From positions 1-60,576 of the forward strand of contig UQMM01000011.1 of assembly GCA_900542165.1 (NCBI GenBank): a stretch of 60,576 nucleotides of DNA, read 5' to 3'. The DNA is from an uncultured Collinsella sp. GTDB taxonomy: Bacteria > Actinomycetota > Coriobacteriia > Coriobacteriales > Coriobacteriaceae. The position numbers and the translations under genes are program-made. Below, in pieces: positions 54,810-60,576 of the stretch; position 1 is the first letter of the stretch; every line of letters begins with the position of its first letter. The notes under the pieces are model-generated. The model was not told the origin of the DNA and ran no database searches. It saw only the letters and a list, made by a program, of their open reading frames with translations.

Positions 54810-55841
54810 CTATTTTGAGTTCTTGAGGCGGCGTGTGGCTGCGGCGGTTATTCCGAGGCCTGCGGCGGCGATTCCTGCGAGTGCTATTGCGCTCGGTGCT
54901 GCGTCGCCCGTGTTCGCGAGCTTGCCGGCGGTCGTATCTGCTTGCTTGCCGCTGCTCGTGTTCGCCTGCTTGGTGGAGCTCGATGGGGCGTCTTTGCCGG
55001 TCGCGGGCGAGCTGGCGGGCTGCGCCGTCTCGGCCGGCTGCGCTGAGCTGGAGGGTTTTGTCGTCTCGGCGGGTTTCGTTATCTCGGGCGAGGTGGCCTT
55101 GTCTGCCGCGGCTTTCGCCTCTTCGTATGCCTTGCAGGCGTCGTCATAGGCCGTTTGCGCTTTTTTCAAATTGTCGAGGAGCGCATCTCGCCAGGCTGTG
55201 AACTGGTCGGTATTGGCTTTATATTTCTCTGCAGCGCGTTCACAGTTATTAACTCGTCTTTCCTGATTTCTGAGGCGGAGCTGGAGCTCGCGGAGCTCCG
55301 TTTCGCAATGGCCTACTTGCGCTTTTGCCGTTACGATCTCACTGCGCAACTGCTTTATTTGTTGTTTAACAGTTTCGACAAGCTCCTCGTCGCCGAGTGC
55401 TTCGAGTGCCTTAAGCACCTCAAGTTTGTTGTCTAATTTTGCCTGGAGCTCGCTTACCCGGTTGATGGCCTCGTCGATTTTGGCTTGGCCTGCATCGACG
55501 TCCGCTTGCATGGTGGGAAGGAGTTCCCTCTCCTCGGCGGCTTGCGCCGCCATCTTGTCGCGGAGCTCTTGAAAACGGGCAATGTCATCATTGAATCTCG
55601 CAATTTTCTCGGGACTTGCGGCGTCTTTCGCGGCCTCGAGGTTTTTGAGCGCTTCCTGCATGGCTGCATACGCTTTTTCTTTTGCGGCGGCCGCATCTTC
55701 CATTTGCAAGGCAACTGCACCGGTGTGGGAGCTGGTTTCTGCCGCGATCGCCGTTACGGGGGCGATTCCCGCGACAAGTGCCGCGGAAAGGGCGATGCCC
55801 ACAGTTGCTCGTCTTGCTCTTCTTGCGAGAATGTCGTTCAT
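54810..55841 (-). CDS. Secreted coiled-coil surface protein with LANTG sortase motif
   Basis: The product (343 residues) has a Sec signal (ALSAALVAGIAPVTAIAA, cut near residue 34), a long coiled-coil region of about 200 residues in heptad-like pattern (RVSELQAKLDNKLEVLKALE), a P/T/S/A-rich wall-spanning stretch, and a cell-wall sorting signal: LANTGD, a hydrophobic segment and the basic tail RRLKNSK. It should be covalently linked to peptidoglycan by a sortase. The single-pair cysteines at HCETEL and NNCERA could form a disulfide. Role unknown; adhesion or spacing is typical for such rods. Confidence 0.85.
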   Translation of the reverse strand: MNDILARRARRATVGIALSAALVAGIAPVTAIAAETSSHTGAVALQMEDAAAAKEKAYAAMQEALKNLEAAKDAASPEKIARFNDDIARFQELRDKMAAQAAEERELLPTMQADVDAGQAKIDEAINRVSELQAKLDNKLEVLKALEALGDEELVETVKQQIKQLRSEIVTAKAQVGHCETELRELQLRLRNQERRVNNCERAAEKYKANTDQFTAWRDALLDNLKKAQTAYDDACKAYEEAKAAADKATSPEITKPAETTKPSSSAQPAETAQPASSPATGKDAPSSSTKQANTSSGKQADTTAGKLANTGDAAPSAIALAGIAAAGLGITAAATRRLKNSK

Positions 55842-56052
55842 CTCGGCACCTCATTTCAAGGGTCGGCGACTAACTTGGTAGCACTAATGTAAGTATACCA
55901 AGTGGTCGACCCGACACTGGCTGGGTGCGCGCCTCTCCGCTTCTTTGGAAACCGAATCCTATTAGAAATGACGAGTTGTTTACGCTTCTTTTGGGCTCAC
56001 CGTACTATCATGATTCGGATTGAGTGTGAATGATGATAGGGAGCGCCTATAC

Positions 56053-57909
56053 ATGATTGAGCTGCTCAGGCGTTTTGGTGGTAAGTTTCGCCGGTATATG
56101 GTGATCGGCCCTGCGTGTAAGCTGATCGAAGTGATCTTTGACCTGCTGACGCCGCTGGTGATTGCCCAGATGATCGATAAGGGTATTGGCGCACACGATG
56201 TCAACGCCGTCGTCCACTACGGTATGCTGCTTGGCGCCATGGCTGTGATCGGCATCTCGTTTACGCTCGTCTGCCAAAAGATGGCGGCGCTCACCTCGCA
56301 GGGCATGGGCACCGATATCCGCGGTGCGCTCTACCAGCACATCAACAAGTTGAGCTATGCCGAACTCGACCGCTTTGGCACGCCGTCGCTTATCACCCGC
56401 ATCACCAACGACGTCAACCAGGTGCAGCTCGCTGTGGCGCTGGGCGTACGCATGCTCATCCGCTGGCCCTTCTTGGCGGTGGGCTCTATGTGCGCGGCCC
56501 TTGCCATCGACCTTAAGCTCGGCATGATCTTCTTGATCTGCACGCCCGCTATCGGCCTGGTGTTTTGGTTTGTCATGGCGCGCTGTATCCCGTATTACAG
56601 GCAGCTGCAGGCAAAGCTCGACCGCATCGCGCTTATCTGCCGCGAGGGGCTTTCGGGCGCCCGCGTTGTTCGCGCCTTTGTGCGTGAGGACCACGAGCGC
56701 GAGCGTTTTGCCCAAGCCGCCGATGACCAGGCCAATACTGCCATCGCGGTGGGCAAGCTCTCGTCGATCCTTAATCCCGTCACGTTTCTTGTGATGAACC
56801 TGGGCGTGTGCGCCATCCTGTGGGTGGGCGGCATCCAGGTCAACGTGGGCGAGCTCACGCAGGGTCAGGTCATGGCGTTTGTGAACTACATGACGCAGAC
56901 GCTCACCTCCATCGTGTACGTCGCCAACCTGGTCGTGGTCTTTACCAAGGCGAGCGCCAGCGCGTCGCGTATCAACGAGGTGCTCAATTGCGTGCCGAGC
57001 ATCGCTGACGAGGGCAACCAGCCGGTCGCGCTGCCTGAGCCGAGCGACCTGACGGGTGGCGCTGTTCCGGTCCCTGCGCTGAGCTTTGACCATGCGAGCT
57101 TCTCGTTTGGCGCCGGCGCGGCAAATGCCGTCAACGATGTGACCCTGGAGCTCCCGCTGGGCAAGACGCTTGGCATTATCGGCGGTACGGGTAGCGGCAA
57201 GTCCACGCTCGTCTCGCTTATCCCGCGCCTGTACGATGCGAGCGCCGGCAGCGTGAGTGTGATGGGCGCCGACGTGCGCACCTGGCCGCTCGACCAGCTG
57301 CGCCGTGTGGTCGCGACCGTTCCACAGCGTGCGTCGCTGGTGAGCGGCACCATCCGCAGCAACCTGACCTGGCGCGACGAGGCTGCGACCGACGAGGATC
57401 TCTGGGCGGCGCTCGACATGGCGCAGGCGAGCGAGTTCGTGCGCAACAAGCCGCAGGGGCTCGATACCCCGGTCGAGGCGGGCGGTAAGAACTTCAGCGG
57501 TGGCCAACGCCAGCGCCTGACCATCGCGCGCGCCCTGGTGGGCTCGCCTCAGATATTGATCATGGACGATTCTGCCTCGGCGCTCGACTTTAAGACCGAC
57601 GCGGCGCTTCGCCATGCCATCCGCGAGCGCAGTGTGCGCGGTGCCGCCGAGGGCGGGCTGCCGCTCACGACCGTCATCGTGAGCCAACGTGTCTCGACCG
57701 TGCGCGACGCCGATATGATCTGCGTACTTGACCACGGTTCGGTCGCGGGCCTGGGCGCGCACGATGAGCTCTACACGACCTGCCAGCTCTACCGCGAGAT
57801 TTGCCAGTCGCAGCTTCGCCGCGAGGAGCTCGAGGGTCAGCAGGGGAGCACGACGCCCGCGTCCGCTCCGACCGCCCCCGCATCCGTCTGCGCAAAGGAG
57901 GGCTGCTAA
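56053..57909 (+). CDS. ABC exporter half-transporter, degenerate-site subunit (second pair)
   Basis: The product (618 residues) has six membrane segments and an ATPase with GGTGSGKST, FSGGQRQR and Walker B LIMDDSASALDF. As in the gene at 37104, Asp replaces the catalytic Glu and the H-loop reads VSQRVST with Gln, so it forms the inactive site of a heterodimer with the next gene. The C-terminus carries an extra A/P/T-rich tail. The ATG at 56053 has GGGAG upstream; an in-frame start at 56020 is also possible. Confidence 0.92.
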   Translation: MIELLRRFGGKFRRYMVIGPACKLIEVIFDLLTPLVIAQMIDKGIGAHDVNAVVHYGMLLGAMAVIGISFTLVCQKMAALTSQGMGTDIRGALYQHINKLSYAELDRFGTPSLITRITNDVNQVQLAVALGVRMLIRWPFLAVGSMCAALAIDLKLGMIFLICTPAIGLVFWFVMARCIPYYRQLQAKLDRIALICREGLSGARVVRAFVREDHERERFAQAADDQANTAIAVGKLSSILNPVTFLVMNLGVCAILWVGGIQVNVGELTQGQVMAFVNYMTQTLTSIVYVANLVVVFTKASASASRINEVLNCVPSIADEGNQPVALPEPSDLTGGAVPVPALSFDHASFSFGAGAANAVNDVTLELPLGKTLGIIGGTGSGKSTLVSLIPRLYDASAGSVSVMGADVRTWPLDQLRRVVATVPQRASLVSGTIRSNLTWRDEAATDEDLWAALDMAQASEFVRNKPQGLDTPVEAGGKNFSGGQRQRLTIARALVGSPQILIMDDSASALDFKTDAALRHAIRERSVRGAAEGGLPLTTVIVSQRVSTVRDADMICVLDHGSVAGLGAHDELYTTCQLYREICQSQLRREELEGQQGSTTPASAPTAPASVCAKEGC

Positions 57910-59769
57910 ATGAATCCGTACACTTCCTCCGGTTCGGTCGCCACGATGACGGCCAACGTGTCCGGTAACGATAGCCTCAACGACCTGGGCGACGGTCCGC
58001 GCCAGCCCGGCGACCCCGAGCGCTATCCCGTGGGTGCGGTGACTCGCCGTCTGATGGGCTACGTTCGTCCGCATCGCATTTCGTTTGTTGCGTCGTTTGT
58101 GAGTGCCGCCATCTCCGTGATTCTGCAGCTCTACACGCCTATCCTTATCGGCGAGGGCATCGACCTGATCGTCGCCGCCGGGCAGGTGGACTTCGATGCG
58201 CTGCTGCCGCTCGTTACCAAGCTCGCGATTGTCGTCGTAGGTGCTGCGGCCTTCCAGTGGCTGCAGGGCTATTGCGTCAACCGCCTGTCCTACGAAACGG
58301 TGCGCGACATGCGCGTGGAGGCGAGCGATAAGCTCAGCCGCATGCCGCTCAGCTTTATCGACAGCCATGCCCACGGCGACCTTATGAGCCGCGTGGTCAA
58401 CGACGTCGATCAGGTGGGCGACGGTCTGCTGCAGGGCTTTACGCAGCTCTTCACCGGTGTTATCACCATCGTGGGCACGCTCGCGTTTATGCTCTCCATT
58501 AACCTGACCATGACGCTCGTGGTGGTACTCGTCACGCCGCTTTCCATTTTTGCAGCTGGTGCCGTCGCCAAGCTTTCCAATAAGAGCTTCACTGCTCAAC
58601 AGCGCATCCAGGGCCAACTCGGCGGTCATATCGAGGAGTATGTGGGCGAGCAAAAACTGGTGGATGCGTTTGCCTACGGCCCGAACGCCCAAGCGCGCTT
58701 CGACGCCCTCAACGCCGAGCTCTATACGGCAGGTGAACGCGCACAGTTTATGGGCTCGCTTTCCAACCCCGGTACGCGCTTTATCAACAACATCATCTAT
58801 GCCGTGGTCGCCGTGATTGGCTGCGTGGGCGTGATCACGGGCGTGCCCGCTGCGCTCACGGTGGGCGGCGTGCAGATTTTCCTGTCCTATGCCAACCAGT
58901 ACACCAAGCCGTTCAACGAGGTCACCAACGTCATTACGCAGATCCAGACGGCGTATGCCTCGGCGCGCCGCATGTTTGCGCTGCTCGATGCGCGCGAGCA
59001 GGAGCCCGATGCGGCGGATGCCGTGGAACTTGCCGCCCCGCAGGGTGAGGTGACCTTTGAGCATGTGGACTTTAGCTACGTGTCCGACCGCAAGCTGCTG
59101 CAGGATATCTGCATCGAGGCCAAGCCCGGCATGCGCTTTGCCCTCGTTGGCCCTACGGGCTGCGGCAAGACGACGCTCATCAACTTGCTGCTGCGGTTTT
59201 ACGATATCGATGCCGGACGCATCATGGTCGATGGCCGGTCTTCGCGTGACTACACGCGCGCAAGCCTGCGCCGTGCCTTTGGCATGGTGCTGCAGGACAC
59301 TTGGCTGTTCGAGGGCACGGTGGCGGAAAACATCGCCTACGGCTGTCCTGACGCCACGCGCGAGCAGGTTATCGAAGCTGCCAAGCGCGCGCATGCGCAC
59401 AAGTTTATCGTGCAGCTGCCAGGCGGCTACGATACGGTCATCGGCGAGGACGGCGGCACGTTTAGCCAGGGTCAAAAACAGCTGCTGTGCATCGCGCGTG
59501 TCATGCTCACCGACCCGGCTATCTTGCTGCTGGACGAGGCGACCTCGAGCATCGATACCCGCACCGAGCTGCAGGTGCAGGCGGCATTCGACGAGCTCAT
59601 GGCCGGTCGCACAAGCTTTGTCGTGGCGCACCGCCTGAGCACCATCCGCAACGCCGACTGTATTTTGGTCATGCGCGACGGCGAGATTATCGAGCGTGGC
59701 ACGCACGACGAGCTGCTAGCGGCAGGCGGCTTTTACGCCGAGCTCTACCGCAGCCAGTTTGCCCAGTGA
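57910..59769 (+). CDS. ABC exporter half-transporter, catalytic-site subunit (second pair)
   Basis: The product (619 residues) is the active partner: Walker A GPTGCGKTT, signature FSQGQKQL, Walker B LLLDEATSSIDT and H-loop VAHRLST are canonical. A 45-residue soluble N-terminus precedes the first membrane segment. Its ATG directly abuts the previous stop and uses AAAGGAGGG as ribosome site. Unlike the 37-41 kb pair, no regulator is linked. Confidence 0.93.
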   Translation: MNPYTSSGSVATMTANVSGNDSLNDLGDGPRQPGDPERYPVGAVTRRLMGYVRPHRISFVASFVSAAISVILQLYTPILIGEGIDLIVAAGQVDFDALLPLVTKLAIVVVGAAAFQWLQGYCVNRLSYETVRDMRVEASDKLSRMPLSFIDSHAHGDLMSRVVNDVDQVGDGLLQGFTQLFTGVITIVGTLAFMLSINLTMTLVVVLVTPLSIFAAGAVAKLSNKSFTAQQRIQGQLGGHIEEYVGEQKLVDAFAYGPNAQARFDALNAELYTAGERAQFMGSLSNPGTRFINNIIYAVVAVIGCVGVITGVPAALTVGGVQIFLSYANQYTKPFNEVTNVITQIQTAYASARRMFALLDAREQEPDAADAVELAAPQGEVTFEHVDFSYVSDRKLLQDICIEAKPGMRFALVGPTGCGKTTLINLLLRFYDIDAGRIMVDGRSSRDYTRASLRRAFGMVLQDTWLFEGTVAENIAYGCPDATREQVIEAAKRAHAHKFIVQLPGGYDTVIGEDGGTFSQGQKQLLCIARVMLTDPAILLLDEATSSIDTRTELQVQAAFDELMAGRTSFVVAHRLSTIRNADCILVMRDGEIIERGTHDELLAAGGFYAELYRSQFAQ

Positions 59770-59890
59770 GCAAGCCCGTGGGGCAAATTAATCAATCGAC
59801 AGACGGTGGTTTACATCTGTCACGTTAGTACTAAGATATTCATCTAATAAATTGCATTAGTGGCTTTAGTTTTGGGGGAAACGAGGCAAC

Positions 59891-60448
59891 GTGACTATGA
59901 CGTGCTCTTTGGTGGTTAACAGCAAGAGCGGTAATACCAGGATGGTTTCGGGCGCGATTAAGCGCGCTCTGCAGGCTGCGGGTGTTGAGTTTGTTCATGC
60001 CGCGGCGTTGAGCGACGATGCGGATGCAGATCAGGTTGCGCTCGAGGCGCAGGGCGCCTGCGCGGCCGACACGGTGCTCGTCGGTTTTTGGTGCGACAAG
60101 GGCGCGTGCACGCCTTCGGTTGCCGCGCTGCTCTCCGCTCTGCACGGCAAGCGCGTTTTCCTCTTTGGTACCTGCGGTTTTGGCGCCGACCAGAGCTATT
60201 ATCAGCAGATTATCAATCGCGTGACCTCCAATTTGGCCGAGGATGCCGAGCTTGCGGGTTGGGCGATGTGCCAGGGCAAGATGGGCCCCGCGGTCAAGCA
60301 GCGCTACGAGGCCATGCTCGAGCAAGATCCCGACAACGCCCGATTTAAGATGCTGCTCGACAACTGGGTTGCCGCGAAGGACCATCCCACCAAGGAAGAT
60401 CTGGACAACATGGCTGCAGCCGCCAAAAAGGCCGTGCTGGGGGAGTAG
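59891..60448 (+). CDS. Flavodoxin-family protein
   Basis: The product (185 residues) has a flavodoxin-like fold. SLVVNSKSGNTRMV is the FMN-phosphate loop, VLVGFWCDKGACTP and VFLFGTCGFGADQSYY line the isoalloxazine site. The shape, with GFWxDKG and FGTxGFG, matches the short flavodoxins some gut bacteria pair with bilirubin reductase (BilS type), but bilR is not in the window, so I do not assign that. It starts at GTG 59891 (GAGG close by) or ATG 59897. Confidence 0.82.
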   Translation: MTMTCSLVVNSKSGNTRMVSGAIKRALQAAGVEFVHAAALSDDADADQVALEAQGACAADTVLVGFWCDKGACTPSVAALLSALHGKRVFLFGTCGFGADQSYYQQIINRVTSNLAEDAELAGWAMCQGKMGPAVKQRYEAMLEQDPDNARFKMLLDNWVAAKDHPTKEDLDNMAAAAKKAVLGE

Positions 60449-60510
60449 CTCCCATCGCTGACGGCGGTCGGTCCATCTTTCTAAATGAAACGTCCTCCCG
60501 GGCGTCGGGG

Positions 60511-60576
60511 CACGAAGTTCCCTGCTCTACAGTCCTGCGCAAGACGAAGGCCACATTAAGTGGCCTTCTTTGCGTG
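60511..60576. repeat. Partial nested repeat element cut by the window end
   Basis: CCTGCTCTACAGTCCTG (60521-60537) and the 19-base core of the palindrome at 60547-60567 match the inner module of the element at 10630-10768 in reverse orientation. An outer left arm is expected just before 60521, with its partner beyond the window. Confidence 0.75.

Noticed and set aside
56047..59706. A minus-strand open frame of more than 1200 codons opposite the second ABC exporter pair
   Set aside because: It mirrors the GC-rich codon pattern of two clearly real genes on the plus strand; its His/Arg/Ala-rich translation has no domain, signal or ribosome site.
59891..60448. Naming the flavodoxin BilS (bilirubin reduction)
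   Set aside because: Shape is compatible, but bilR is not adjacent and the sequence alone cannot decide.

Overview
The window looks like a chromosomal segment of a high-GC gut actinobacterium of class Coriobacteriia, most likely Collinsella. This is an inference from base composition, codon use and the protein set (solo LarE, EF-G-like GTPase, LANTG-anchored coiled-coil protein, heterodimeric ABC exporters); no rRNA gene is present to settle it. Genes are densely packed on both strands, and most convergent pairs are separated by strong hairpin terminators.

Layout. 0-9 kb: a tail-anchored small protein, Hsp20, an MBL-fold hydrolase, the tilS-hpt-ftsH run, a PLP aminotransferase and a PHP phosphoesterase. 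9-16 kb: an RlmD/TrmA-type RNA methyltransferase, a polar amino-acid ABC importer (three overlapping genes), a degenerate EF-G paralogue and a membrane-anchored nuclease. 16-26 kb: larE, a HAD hydrolase, a LacI regulator, glmS, a GntR regulator divergent from a YeiH-type transporter, a degenerate sigma54-activator-like regulator, and an unknown membrane protein.

26.4-35.3 kb is the most interesting part. A very large secreted beta-helix surface protein is split by a G7 tract (lose one G and it reads through). Directly behind it is a 37-codon peptide gene whose N-terminus carries YTEPEL, an exact match to the YxxPxL leader motif bound by lasso-type RiPP recognition elements. After a hairpin come a small membrane protein, an HPr-kinase-like protein, a PqqD-type recognition protein, a nucleotidyltransferase, a SEC11-like S26 peptidase and an ABC exporter, all overlapping or nearly so. 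No macrolactam synthetase, transglutaminase-like protease, radical SAM, YcaO or lanthipeptide synthetase lies in the window. I read this as a candidate RiPP-like pathway that uses lasso-style recognition but a different processing chemistry.

35-49 kb: a nitroreductase, a MarR regulator with a heterodimeric ABC exporter, serine acetyltransferase, DedA, then a minus-strand cluster (SPFH/GYF protein, two zinc-ribbon membrane proteins, a Ser/Thr kinase, a small HTH protein) in which two promoters share an almost identical palindrome. 49-60.6 kb: ilvE, lemA, a TetR regulator, tRNA-Ser(TGA), a TadA-glycerate kinase fusion, the SRP RNA, a LANTG coiled-coil surface protein, a second heterodimeric ABC exporter and a flavodoxin-like protein. 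Intergenic regions carry several dispersed palindromic repeat families, including nested elements with long outer arms around an inner hairpin.
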